Below, piece by piece: positions 1 through 7,976 of a stretch of 64,000 bases of DNA. Position 1 is the first letter of the stretch; the number at the start of each line of letters is the position of its first letter. Both the position numbers and the translations under genes were made by a program. The notes beneath the pieces were generated by a model, which was not told where the DNA came from, did no database searches, and saw only the letters and a program-made list of their open reading frames with translations. This DNA comes from Streptomyces sp. CB02261 (GTDB lineage: Bacteria > Actinomycetota > Actinomycetes > Streptomycetales > Streptomycetaceae). The stretch covers positions 186,001 to 250,000 of the forward strand of contig NZ_LIVX01000001.1 of the NCBI RefSeq assembly GCF_001905665.1. The letters are read 5' to 3'.

Positions 1-437
1 AGGACGCCCGGGGAGCCCTCGGCGTGGCCCTCGGCCGTGGATCCGCCGCCGGTGGAGGATCCGCCCTGCGCACCGCCCCCGTGGGAGCCGTGGGAGCCGC
101 CGCCGTGCTCGCCGCCGCGCGGGGTGCCGGGCAGGTCCTTGTGGGACCGGCCGCCGCCGTCCTCCGAGCCGTAGCCCCTGGGCTCGGGCGCGGCGGAGCG
201 GTTGGCGCAGCCGTTGCCGAAGGCCGGGTTGAGCAGGCCGACGACGTTGACCGTGTTCCCGCAGACGTTGACCGGCACGTGCACCGGCAACTGAACCGTG
301 TTGCCGGAGCCGACGCCCGGCGAACCGACCGCGGCGCCCTGTGCGCCGGAGTCGGCGTGCGCGGCGCCCGCCGAGAGCGCGAGCGCCCCACCCGTGACCA
401 ACAGTGTGGCCAGACCACTTCGGCGAATCTGCCTCAT
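1..437 (-). CDS. Chaplin family protein, 3' end cut by window edge
   Basis: Chaplins are secreted amphipathic proteins that assemble into amyloid-like films on aerial hyphae and spores. The frame starts with ATG at 437, preceded by a purine-rich GGAAGG/AGGAAG stretch. A signal peptide (MRQIRRSGL, hydrophobic core, cleavage near AHA) is followed by the chaplin domain at about residues 35-75: GSPGVGSGN, then VPVNVCGNTVNVVGLL, then NPAFGNGCAN, with the two conserved cysteines. After the domain comes a Gly/Ser/His-rich tail (repeated GGGSHGSHGG-like runs), which continues off the window. Short chaplins stop soon after the domain, so the long tail suggests a long-type chaplin with further domains or a sortase signal beyond the edge. 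That part is inference because the C-terminus is not visible. Confidence 0.9.
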   Translation of the reverse strand, partial: MRQIRRSGLATLLVTGGALALSAGAAHADSGAQGAAVGSPGVGSGNTVQLPVHVPVNVCGNTVNVVGLLNPAFGNGCANRSAAPEPRGYGSEDGGGRSHKDLPGTPRGGEHGGGSHGSHGGGAQGGSSTGGGSTAEGHAEGSPGV

Positions 438-458
438 GGCTTCCTGCCTTCCGGAGGT

Positions 459-480
459 GTACACGGGCAAGTGCCCGTAC
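459..480. promoter_or_regulatory. Hairpin in the chaplin 5' leader
   Basis: GTAC-A-CGGGCA, a 2-nt loop, then TGCCCG-TAC form a near-perfect inverted repeat about 20 nt upstream of the chaplin start. It ends just before the purine-rich ribosome-binding region. It could affect mRNA stability or translation, but no function is shown. Confidence 0.4.
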
Positions 481-485
481 CGGAA

Positions 486-491
486 TCAACG
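486..491 (-). promoter_or_regulatory. Possible sigma-BldN-like -10 element of the chaplin gene
   Basis: On the minus strand the sequence reads CGTTGA about 50 nt upstream of the chaplin ATG. From memory, sigma-BldN promoters that drive chaplin genes have -35 CGTAAC, a 16-nt spacer and -10 CGTTGA. The -35 region here (508-513) does not match, so this is only a weak candidate. Confidence 0.25.
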
Positions 492-563
492 CGACAAACG
501 CACGTGCCGGATCCGGCCGTTGACCGGATTCACTCCATCGAGTGGGCTCTGTTCGAGTGTGGG

Positions 564-1832
564 TCAGCGCCCCAGCAGGTCGGTGAGGGCTCCGACCGGG
601 TCCGGATCGGGGGCGCCGCGCGGCCACCAGTCCTCGCGGCCGGCGTCCGACTCGTAGCCGTACCAGAGGCCGTCGCGGCCGAGGCGGAGCTGGAGGGACT
701 CGGTGGACAGCCGGTTGCGCCAGGGTCTGAAGGCGGGGAAGTCGGCGGCGATCAGCGCGGGCCGGGCACGGTCGAAAGGACCCGCCGGCGGATCCCAGGG
801 CTCTTCGAGTACCACGAGGCCCGCGGCTCCGCCCTGGCGCCAGGCCGCGACGGCGCGGGCGAGGTCCGTGGGGGTGCGGTCGAGGGCGTAGGCCAGGTCG
901 CGGTAGAGGGCGCGGGTCGAGGCGGTGAGCCCGGAGCCGGGGTGCGCGGCGGCGAGCCGCACGGCGTCCTGCCAGGGGGTGAGCGCGGCGACGGGGTCGC
1001 GCCCGGTGCTGAGGAACACATGGGCGCGGGCGGCGGCTTCGGTGGCGAGGAGATCGAGGGCGAGCGGGTCGGGCGCGTCGGGGTCGGGCGGGAAGACGGG
1101 CGGGCGCCCCGGCCGCTCCGGAAGGGGCAGGGGCGGGGGCAGCGGCGGCGCGGGCCGGTCCGTCGCGTCGAGCACGGCACGGGCGGGGACCGTGGGCATC
1201 GGGGGCGCGGCCGCGATGGTCTCGGCGGCGGACCGGGCCGCGTTGCGCCGGGTCAGTTCGGCGAGGAGCTCCTGCTCCCCGCGGCCGCGCATCAGGAAGA
1301 GGACGAACGGGTCCTCGTCGAGCAGCCGCGCCGCCTGGTAGCAGAGGGCGGCGGCGTGCTTGCAGGGGTAACCGTCGTCCGGGCACGTGCAGTCGGGGAC
1401 GAGATCGCCCGGCACGGGCAGCAGTCCGGTGATCGTGCCCAGGGCGTGCGGCACGTCCTTGTCGAGGAGGGCGGCGATGTGGTCGGGCCGGGCGGTGGCC
1501 TCGTCGAGGAACCGCTCCCAGCCGTCGTCGCCGAGCGTCCGCATCCGGATCTCGGCGCGGTACGGCCGGGCGCGGCTGCCGTGGACGTAGGCGACGACCC
1601 GGCCGGGGGTGACGGTGATCGCGTCGACATGGCCGCGTCCCGCGTAGGCCTTGCCGCGGGCGAGGCGGGCCGGGTCGAGGGCGGTGTCCTCCAGGGCCTC
1701 GACCCACGCGTTGCCCCACCAGGTGGCGGCGAACCGTCCGTCGGGGGCCTCGCGGGGCGCGACCTGCGGGAAGCTGCGGCGGCGGTCGTCGTGGCGGGGG
1801 GCGGCTCCGCGCGCGCCCCTGATGGTGTTCAC
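564..1832 (-). CDS. SWIM zinc-finger protein
   Basis: A 422-aa protein with a SWIM zinc-finger at about residues 147-162 (CTCPDDGYPCKHAAALCY, the CxCx(n)CxH pattern), after a conserved WWGNAWVEALED block near residue 35. SWIM domains bind zinc and are thought to contact DNA or protein. The GTG start (1830-1832) overlaps the stop codon of the SNF2 helicase gene as GTGA, so the two are almost certainly translationally coupled. Such SWIM proteins are common partners of SNF2 helicases in actinobacteria. The C-terminal half is helical and alanine-rich, with a PPLPPPLPLP linker near residue 230, and has no domain I recognise. The role is inferred to be accessory to the helicase. Confidence 0.9.
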   Translation of the reverse strand: MNTIRGARGAAPRHDDRRRSFPQVAPREAPDGRFAATWWGNAWVEALEDTALDPARLARGKAYAGRGHVDAITVTPGRVVAYVHGSRARPYRAEIRMRTLGDDGWERFLDEATARPDHIAALLDKDVPHALGTITGLLPVPGDLVPDCTCPDDGYPCKHAAALCYQAARLLDEDPFVLFLMRGRGEQELLAELTRRNAARSAAETIAAAPPMPTVPARAVLDATDRPAPPLPPPLPLPERPGRPPVFPPDPDAPDPLALDLLATEAAARAHVFLSTGRDPVAALTPWQDAVRLAAAHPGSGLTASTRALYRDLAYALDRTPTDLARAVAAWRQGGAAGLVVLEEPWDPPAGPFDRARPALIAADFPAFRPWRNRLSTESLQLRLGRDGLWYGYESDAGREDWWPRGAPDPDPVGALTDLLGR

Positions 1833-4795
1833 GCGGGCCTCCTCAGGGACACCAGGTCGGCGAGCTCCCGGTCGGTCAGTTCGGTGAGGGCCGCCTCGCC
1901 GGAGCCGAGGACGGCGTCGGCGAGGGCCCGCTTGGCGCGGAGCATCTCGGCGATCCGGTCCTCGACCGTGCCCTCGGCGACGAGCCGGTGGACCTGCACC
2001 GGCTGGGTCTGCCCGATGCGGTAGGCCCGGTCGGTGGCCTGCTCCTCGACGGCCGGGTTCCACCAGCGGTCGTAGTGGACGACATGGCCGGCCCGAGTGA
2101 GGTTGAGGCCGGTGCCCGCGGCCTTGAGGGAGAGCAGGAAGACGGGGACCTCACCGGCCTGGAAGCGGTCGACCATCCGCTCCCGCTCGGCCACCGGGGT
2201 GCCGCCGTGCAGGAGTTGGGCCTGGATGCCGCGCGCGGCCAGATGGTCGGCGAGGAGCCGCGCCATCGACACGTACTGGGTGAAGACGAGCACCGCCCCG
2301 TCCTCCGCGAGGATCGTGTCGAGGAGCTCGTCGAGCAGGGCGAGCTTCCCCGAGCGGCCGGCGAGCCGTGCGGTGCCCCTGCCGGACGGTGCCTGTTCCT
2401 TCAGGTACTGCGCGGGGTGGTTGCAGATCTGCTTGAGGGAGGTCAGCAGCTTCATGACGAGGCCCCGGCGGGCCATGCCCTCGGCCTCCTCGATCCGCGC
2501 CATGGTCTCGCGGACGACCGCCTCGTAGAGCGAGGCCTGTTCCCGGGTGAGGGCGACGGGGTGGTCGGACTCCGTCTTGGGCGGCAGCTCGGGGACGATG
2601 CCGGGGTCGGACTTGCGGCGGCGCAGCAGGAAGGGCCGCACGAGCCGGGCGAGCCGCTCGACCGCCTCCTCGTGCTCGATCTCCTCGTGGTTCTCCACCG
2701 CGCGGGCGTGCCGGGAGCGGAAGGCCTTGAGCGGGCCGAGGAGACCGGGCGTGGTCCAGTCGAGGAGCGCCCAGAGCTCGGAGAGGTTGTTCTCCACGGG
2801 GGTGCCGGTGAGGGCGACCCGGGCGGGGGCGGGGATCTCGCGCAGCGCCCTCGCGGTCGCGGAGAACGGGTTCTTGACGTGCTGGGCCTCGTCGGCGACG
2901 ACCATCCCCCACTCCCGCTCCGCCAGTTGGGCGGCGCTGGTGCGCAGGGTGCCGTAGGTGGTGAGGACGAACCCTCCCTCGGCTCCGTCGAGGTCGCGGT
3001 CGGCGCCGTGGAAGCGGCGCACGGGCACGTCGGGGGCGAACTTCCCCACCTCCCGCTGCCAGTTGCCCAGCAGGGACGCCGGGCAGACGACGAGGGTCGG
3101 GGCGCGGCGGGCACGGCGCAGATGCAGGGCGATGAGGGTGACGGTCTTGCCGAGTCCCATGTCGTCGGCGAGGCAGCCGCCGAGACCGAGCGAGGTCATC
3201 AGGTCGAGCCAGGCGAGGCCGCGCAGCTGGTAGTCGCGGAGGGTGGCCGTGAGGCCGGGTGGGGCCTGCACCTCCTCCGGGCCGGCGAGCAGCCGGTCGC
3301 GGAGCGCGGCGAGCGCCCCGACGGGGACGGCGGGCACGGTCTCGCCGTCCACCTCGGCGGTGCCGGTGAGTGCGACGGCGAGCGCGTCCACCGGTTCGAG
3401 CAAACCCAGTTCCCGCTTGCGCGCCTTGCGGACGAGATCGGCGTCGACGACGACCCACTGGTCACGGAGGCGCACGATGGGCCGGTGCGCCTCGGCGAGC
3501 TGGTCCATCTCCCGCTCGGTGAGCGGGTCGCCGTCGAGGGCCAGCTGCCAGTTGAACCGGAGGAGTTCCTCGCTGTCGAAGAAGGCCGTGCCGTCGGTCG
3601 CGGAGCCGGGCGCGGAGTGGGCGGCCCGGACCACGGCGGAGGCGCTGAGCGAGCGGGCGAGCTCACGCGGCCAGTGGACGGCGACTCCGGCGTCGGCGAG
3701 CCGGGCGGCGGCGGGTCCGAGCAGCTCGTACAGCTCGTCCTCGGTCACGGCGAGGACGTCGGGCACGTCCCGCTCCAGGAGCCGGCCGAGGGGGGACCAG
3801 ACGCGGGCGGCCCGGCGCAGCGCGAGGACGGCGTCGATCCGGGCCCGGGGCCCGAAGTGCTCCCCCTCCCCCGCCCACAGCGCGGTGGCGTCGATGACGA
3901 GGGTCGGGTCGGCGAGGCTGTGGATCTGGAGGAGCGCGGCGGCCGCGTGGCGCTCACCGGCGCGCCTCTTCCCGGCGTCCCCGGATGGACCGAGGCCTAC
4001 AGCGGTGCCTGGGGCCCTCTCGGAGGCCCGGTCGCTGCCGGCGGTCGCGTCCTCGGAGGGATCGCCGCCGACGGACCCGTCGAAGGCCGGCTCGCTGTCG
4101 GCGGCCGTGTCGAAGAGGTCGTACGGCGAGAGGTCGAGGCGGAGCGAGACCCGCACGCCCGCGTCCATGCCGGCCGCCGCCTCGGCGGCCCAGGCCCGCG
4201 CGCGGGGCAGGTGCTGGGGCGCACGGGAGGCGAACGGCGCCCCGACCGCGTGCGCGGCGGCCGGAGTGCGGGGCAGCACGTCGGCGACCGCGTCGAGGAA
4301 GGCCCGCACGAGGGCCTCGGGATCGGGCAGCCGCAGCGGGCCCTGCCCGGGCACGGGCACGGCGTGCGCCTCGTAGGGCAGGGCCGCGGCGACGGCCCGC
4401 AGATGGGCGATGTCGTCGGCGTCCAGGGGCCCCGCCCGCCAGGCGTCCAGGTCGTCGGCGGTCAGGCCCGGCAGCATCCGGCCGCGGGCCGCCAGATGCA
4501 GGGCGTGCAGGGCGGCGGCGCCCCAGCCGGCGGCGGCGGGGTGCGCGGCCGGGTGGTGGCGGGCCGCGACGAGATGGGGCAGGGCGGCGTCGACGGGAAG
4601 GCTCAGGGCAGGCACCGCACGGCCACGGACGCCGCTGCCGTGGCGCCTGGCGACGGTCAGCTCGACGCGCTCCGCCCGGCTGTCCTCCGGGTCCGGCAGC
4701 ACCCCGCCGTCGGGGGCCCAGAAGGCGACCCTGCCCTCCCGGGGCAGGCCGGCGGGCAGGAAGACGGCGGCGCTGGTGATCCAGGCATGTGTCAC
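1829..4795 (-). CDS. SNF2-family DEAD/DEAH-box ATPase (helicase-like)
   Basis: A 988-aa SNF2/SWI2-type translocase. Walker A GCLADDMGLGKT lies at about residue 540, motif II is VVADEAQH (DEAQ variant) near 630, and motif III is LTGTPVENNLSELWALLDW near 663. The C-terminal RecA domain contains LLHGGTPVAERE, the SLKAAGTGLNLT motif, and DRAYRIGQTQPVQVHR. The N-terminal half matches the bacterial SNF2-associated region in style. GTG at 4795 is chosen as start because AAGGAG lies 9 nt upstream. Upstream in-frame codons would extend 35 residues into sequence of no coding character. An insert near residues 240-285 is rich in Asp/Glu/Ser/Gly and is probably disordered. It is co-transcribed with the SWIM gene. 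DNA remodelling or repair is the likely role, but the substrate is unknown. Confidence 0.95.
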   Translation of the reverse strand: MTHAWITSAAVFLPAGLPREGRVAFWAPDGGVLPDPEDSRAERVELTVARRHGSGVRGRAVPALSLPVDAALPHLVAARHHPAAHPAAAGWGAAALHALHLAARGRMLPGLTADDLDAWRAGPLDADDIAHLRAVAAALPYEAHAVPVPGQGPLRLPDPEALVRAFLDAVADVLPRTPAAAHAVGAPFASRAPQHLPRARAWAAEAAAGMDAGVRVSLRLDLSPYDLFDTAADSEPAFDGSVGGDPSEDATAGSDRASERAPGTAVGLGPSGDAGKRRAGERHAAAALLQIHSLADPTLVIDATALWAGEGEHFGPRARIDAVLALRRAARVWSPLGRLLERDVPDVLAVTEDELYELLGPAAARLADAGVAVHWPRELARSLSASAVVRAAHSAPGSATDGTAFFDSEELLRFNWQLALDGDPLTEREMDQLAEAHRPIVRLRDQWVVVDADLVRKARKRELGLLEPVDALAVALTGTAEVDGETVPAVPVGALAALRDRLLAGPEEVQAPPGLTATLRDYQLRGLAWLDLMTSLGLGGCLADDMGLGKTVTLIALHLRRARRAPTLVVCPASLLGNWQREVGKFAPDVPVRRFHGADRDLDGAEGGFVLTTYGTLRTSAAQLAEREWGMVVADEAQHVKNPFSATARALREIPAPARVALTGTPVENNLSELWALLDWTTPGLLGPLKAFRSRHARAVENHEEIEHEEAVERLARLVRPFLLRRRKSDPGIVPELPPKTESDHPVALTREQASLYEAVVRETMARIEEAEGMARRGLVMKLLTSLKQICNHPAQYLKEQAPSGRGTARLAGRSGKLALLDELLDTILAEDGAVLVFTQYVSMARLLADHLAARGIQAQLLHGGTPVAERERMVDRFQAGEVPVFLLSLKAAGTGLNLTRAGHVVHYDRWWNPAVEEQATDRAYRIGQTQPVQVHRLVAEGTVEDRIAEMLRAKRALADAVLGSGEAALTELTDRELADLVSLRRPA

Positions 4796-4968
4796 GGCTC
4801 CGCGCTCCTTCCACCGGGTGACGGATGTCGACTGATGTCCGACCTTACGGGTGGGGTCTGACAACGGCCGCCGGGCCCGCTCCCCCGGGCGGCCCAGCAC
4901 CGGATGACACCCGGCCCGGGGGGCGGGAAGGTGGCCTGGAACGCCTCCACCACAGAAGAGGATCCGCC

Positions 4969-5304
4969 ATGTCCGTACGCCGGCGTCTCACGACCGCCAC
5001 CGGGTCCGTGCTGCTCACTCTCGCCCTCGCCGGTTGCTCGGGCCTGGGCCGCACCGCGGTGGGCACGCTCCTGTACGAGACGGAACGTGACGTGGCGGTG
5101 CTGGTCACCAGCCCCTCGGTGAAGGGCTGCCACCGCCTCGCCCCCACCGGGGTGACCAAGATCGAGAACAACACCCTGAACGACATCGTGCTGTACCGGA
5201 CGCGCGACTGTAAGGGCCAGGACTCCATCTACCTGCCCAGCAACAGCGGAGACAAGATCGCGCCGGGCAGCCTGCCGTGGCGCAGCTACACCGTCGTCCA
5301 CTAG
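4969..5304 (+). CDS. Small putative lipoprotein
   Basis: A 111-aa protein with a signal peptide and lipobox LALAGC (lipidated Cys about residue 23), so probably anchored to the outer face of the membrane. Two further cysteines (KGCHRL and RDCKGQ) could form a disulphide. I do not recognise the mature domain. The ATG at 4969 is preceded by AGAAGAGGA at a workable distance and makes the signal peptide begin MSVRRRL. The gene stands alone, divergent from the SNF2 gene. Function unknown. Confidence 0.8.
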   Translation: MSVRRRLTTATGSVLLTLALAGCSGLGRTAVGTLLYETERDVAVLVTSPSVKGCHRLAPTGVTKIENNTLNDIVLYRTRDCKGQDSIYLPSNSGDKIAPGSLPWRSYTVVH

Positions 5305-5422
5305 TCGCGCGACCGGGTGGTGTCCCGCCGGGTGCCGCCCCGGGCAGGGCCGGTTCCCTTCCCCCGCCCGAGGGTCCATCCTGGAAGTGCCTGGAGGGGC
5401 TTCGACGGGGAGGGTGACCGTC

Positions 5423-5692
5423 ATGCGTACCGGGAACGAACCGGCGACCGCCCGCAGCGCCCTGCGGATGCGGTTCTGGCTGAGCGTGTGGGGCCTGCTC
5501 TGGGCCGCCTTCGGTACGACCGCGTTCACGCTGGTGGGCCGCCCCGGCTGGGCCGCGGCCTGCGGCGTCCTCTTCCTGGTGGTCGCGTTCGACCTGGGAG
5601 TGGTGGTGCGCCACCTCCGCCAGGGCCCGCACTGGCAGCCCGGCCGGAACATCCCCCCGTACGAACCCGACCACGGCGGCACCGGACGCTGA
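5423..5692 (+). CDS. Small two-TM membrane protein, DUF6343-like
   Basis: An 89-aa protein with two predicted membrane segments, at about residues 19-39 (FWLSVWGLLWAAFG) and 43-62 (AACGVLFLVVAFDLGVVV), a charged N-terminus and a Pro-rich C-terminal tail. It resembles the Streptomyces DUF6343 family as I remember it. GGAGG lies 9 nt upstream of the ATG at 5423; an in-frame GTG nine bases earlier is possible but would sit too close to that site. Function unknown. Confidence 0.75.
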   Translation: MRTGNEPATARSALRMRFWLSVWGLLWAAFGTTAFTLVGRPGWAAACGVLFLVVAFDLGVVVRHLRQGPHWQPGRNIPPYEPDHGGTGR

Positions 5693-5765
5693 GCGCGCGG
5701 CGGCGACGGCCGGCGGGTGCGGTGGCATGCGGTTGCGGCCGGTGCGGGGGCGGCGGCGCCCCGCC

Positions 5766-6137
5766 TCACTTCTCCGAGTCGAACCCCGCTGCCTGGAGGT
5801 ACTCCGGCTTCGGGTCGAGAGCGGCGGCGAGGCGGAAGTGCCGGGTGGCCTGGGCCGTCTGGCCCGATCGCTCGAAGGTGCGGGCCAGCGCGAAGTGCGC
5901 GAAGGCGTTGTCCGGCTCCCGCTCCAGGACGAGCTCGAACTCCAGCTGTGCGGGACGCAGCTGCGCGGCGGCGAAGAACGCACGGGCACGCAGCAGGCGG
6001 GCCGCCGTGTTCTCGGGATGGGCGGCGATCACCGAGTCCAGCAGTTTCACGGCGCCCCGGGGGTCCCGCGCGGCCAGCAGGTGCTCGGCGGCGCGGAAGT
6101 CGATGACGTGCGTTTCCGGGTTTCTGTCGGCCACCAT
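5766..6137 (-). CDS. TPR-repeat protein
   Basis: A 123-aa all-helical protein with about three tetratricopeptide units (AAEHLLAARDPRGAVKLLDS, NTAARLLRARAFFAAAQLRP, NAFAHFALARTFERSGQTAQ), probably a protein-interaction scaffold. The ATG at 6137 (MVADRNPETHVIDF) is preferred to an in-frame ATG 17 codons upstream because GGAAGGAT lies directly before it. It lies just downstream of coaE on the same strand, 76 bp away, and could be read from the same transcript. The partner is unknown. Confidence 0.85.
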   Translation of the reverse strand: MVADRNPETHVIDFRAAEHLLAARDPRGAVKLLDSVIAAHPENTAARLLRARAFFAAAQLRPAQLEFELVLEREPDNAFAHFALARTFERSGQTAQATRHFRLAAALDPKPEYLQAAGFDSEK

Positions 6138-6213
6138 GGCATCCTTCCCCTCGCTGCGGTGGTTGAACACCGGACCCGGCGGAGGCATTCCGTCGGCCGC
6201 ACGGCACAGTGCC

Positions 6214-6819
6214 CTACGCGGCGCCCGCGGCTCTGCGCTCCAGCTCGTCCCAGACCTTCCGCACCTGCGGTGCGAGGGCGTCGAGCGGGCCGTCGTTGTC
6301 GATCACGAGGTCCGCGACCGCCAGCCGCTGCGCGCGCGTGGCCTGCGCCGCCATCCGGGCCGCGGCCTCGGACTCGGCCATGCCACGGAGCCGTACCAGC
6401 CGGTCGCGCTGGGTCTCCGGGGACGCGTCCACCACCACGACCAGGTCGTACAGCGGCGCGAGCCCGTTCTCGGTGAGCAGGGGTACGTCGTGGACGACCA
6501 CGTCTCCCGCCCCGGCGTGGCTCTCCAGCTCCGCCGACCGGGCCCCGACCAGGGGGTGGACGATGGCGTTGAGGGTGGCCAGGCGGTCGGCGTCGGCGAA
6601 CACGATGGATCCGAGCTTCGGCCGGTCGAGCGTCCCCTCCGCGGTGAGGACGTCGTCCCCGAAGGCCTCGACGACGGCCGCGAGCCCCGGCGTACCGGGC
6701 TCGACGACCTCGCGGGCGATGCGGTCCGCGTCGATCAGCACGGCTCCGTACGAGACGAGCAGCCGTGACACTTCGCTCTTGCCGGCGCCGATCCCGCCGG
6801 TCAGGCCCACCTTCAGCAT
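6214..6819 (-). CDS. coaE: Dephospho-CoA kinase
   Basis: Catalyses the last step of coenzyme A synthesis, phosphorylating the 3'-OH of dephospho-CoA with ATP in the cytoplasm. The 201-aa length fits single-domain CoaE. The P-loop [11 protein letters not shown] is at residues 5-15. The substrate region [13 protein letters not shown] follows, then the HPL motif (NAIVHPLV) and the lid-like [10 protein letters not shown], all characteristic of the family. The ATG at 6819 gives the usual [10 protein letters not shown]-terminus. It lies downstream of the PAC2 gene on the same strand with a 31-bp gap, so the two are probably co-transcribed. Confidence 0.97.
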   Translation of the reverse strand: MLKVGLTGGIGAGKSEVSRLLVSYGAVLIDADRIAREVVEPGTPGLAAVVEAFGDDVLTAEGTLDRPKLGSIVFADADRLATLNAIVHPLVGARSAELESHAGAGDVVVHDVPLLTENGLAPLYDLVVVVDASPETQRDRLVRLRGMAESEAAARMAAQATRAQRLAVADLVIDNDGPLDALAPQVRKVWDELERRAAGAA

Positions 6820-6850
6820 GAGCGGCAGCTTAGGGCCTGCCCGGCGAGGG

Positions 6851-7789
6851 CTAGGAGTCACCCTCCCGCTCGGCGAGGAAGCGCTCGAACTCGCGGCCCA
6901 GCTCGTCCGCCGACGGCAGGTCGACCGCCTCGGCGACCAGGCTGCCACGGGTCTCGGCTCCGGCCACCGCGTCGTACTGGTGCTCAAGGCCCTGCACGAG
7001 CGCGACCAGCTCCTCGTCGCCCTCGCCGATCTGGCGGTCGATCTCGGTCTGGGTGCGGCGGGCCTCCGTCCGCAGGGAGTGGGCGACGGCCGGCAGGACG
7101 AGTCCGGTGGCGGCCGTGATGGCTTCCAGCGCGGTCAGGGCCGCGTCCGGGTACGGGGAGCGGGCGACGTAGTGCGGCACGTGCGCGGCGACACCGAGGG
7201 TGTCGTGCCCGGACTCGGTGAGCCGGTACTCGACGAGCGCCTCGGCGCTGCCGGGGACCTGGGCCTCGTCGAACGGGCTGCGGTGGCCGGGCATGAGGTC
7301 GGTGCGGCTGCCGTGCGGGGTGAGTCCGACGGGGCGGGTGTGCGGGACGCCCATGGGGATGCCGTGGAAGTTGACGGAGAGGCGGACGCCGAGGCGCTCG
7401 ATGATCTGCCGGACGGCTGCGGCGAACCGCTCCCACTCCACGTCCGGCTCGGGGCCGGAGAGGACGAGGAAGGGCGCACCGGTGGCGTCCTGGACGAGAC
7501 GGACCTCGATGGACGGGGTCTCGTAGGCGGTCCAGCGGTCGCGCCGGAACGTCAGCAGCGGTCGACGGGCCCGGTAGTCCACGAGCCGGTCGTGGTCGAA
7601 GCGGGCCACCAGCTGATGGGGCAGGGTGTCCAGCAGGCGCTCGATGATCTGCTCACCGGTCTCGCCCGCGTCGATGTATCCGTCGAAGTGGTACAGCATG
7701 ACCAGCCCGGCCGACTCCTGCGCCAGGGCCAGGTCGACGACGGCCAGGCCCTTCGGGTCCCATTCGTACAAATCCTGGGGCTCAAGCAC
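6851..7789 (-). CDS. PAC2 family protein (proteasome-assembly-chaperone-like)
   Basis: A 312-aa protein of the PAC2 fold seen in archaeal and eukaryotic proteasome assembly chaperones and widespread in actinobacteria. Visible hallmarks are [16 protein letters not shown] near the N-terminus, the central [16 protein letters not shown] and the C-terminal helical stretch ending [16 protein letters not shown] at 7789 ([12 protein letters not shown]) is chosen because GGAGGA lies 9 nt upstream. In actinobacteria the link to the proteasome is inferred rather than proven, and no proteasome genes are in this window. Confidence 0.88.
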   Translation of the reverse strand: MLEPQDLYEWDPKGLAVVDLALAQESAGLVMLYHFDGYIDAGETGEQIIERLLDTLPHQLVARFDHDRLVDYRARRPLLTFRRDRWTAYETPSIEVRLVQDATGAPFLVLSGPEPDVEWERFAAAVRQIIERLGVRLSVNFHGIPMGVPHTRPVGLTPHGSRTDLMPGHRSPFDEAQVPGSAEALVEYRLTESGHDTLGVAAHVPHYVARSPYPDAALTALEAITAATGLVLPAVAHSLRTEARRTQTEIDRQIGEGDEELVALVQGLEHQYDAVAGAETRGSLVAEAVDLPSADELGREFERFLAEREGDS

Positions 7790-7908
7790 GATTACCGCTC
7801 CTCCTCGTGTTCTCTCTGGGAACGTCTCGCGCGGCACCGCCATTCCCGTGTCACGTGATCTTCCGGTGGGGAAACGGGGCGGCCGGGGAGAACCGTCGGG
7901 GAACGACA

Positions 7909-7940
7909 GAGGCCCGCTCCCCCGAAGGGGAACGGGCCTC
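7909..7940 (-). terminator. Terminator of rpsA
   Basis: GAGGCCCGCTCCCC, loop CGAA, then GGGGAACGGGCCTC form a stem with one internal mismatch. It lies just downstream of the rpsA stop codon and upstream of the PAC2 gene. Confidence 0.8.
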
Positions 7941-7976
7941 GGTTCGCTAGCGGCTAGCGCTCAGCGGAGAGCCTGT

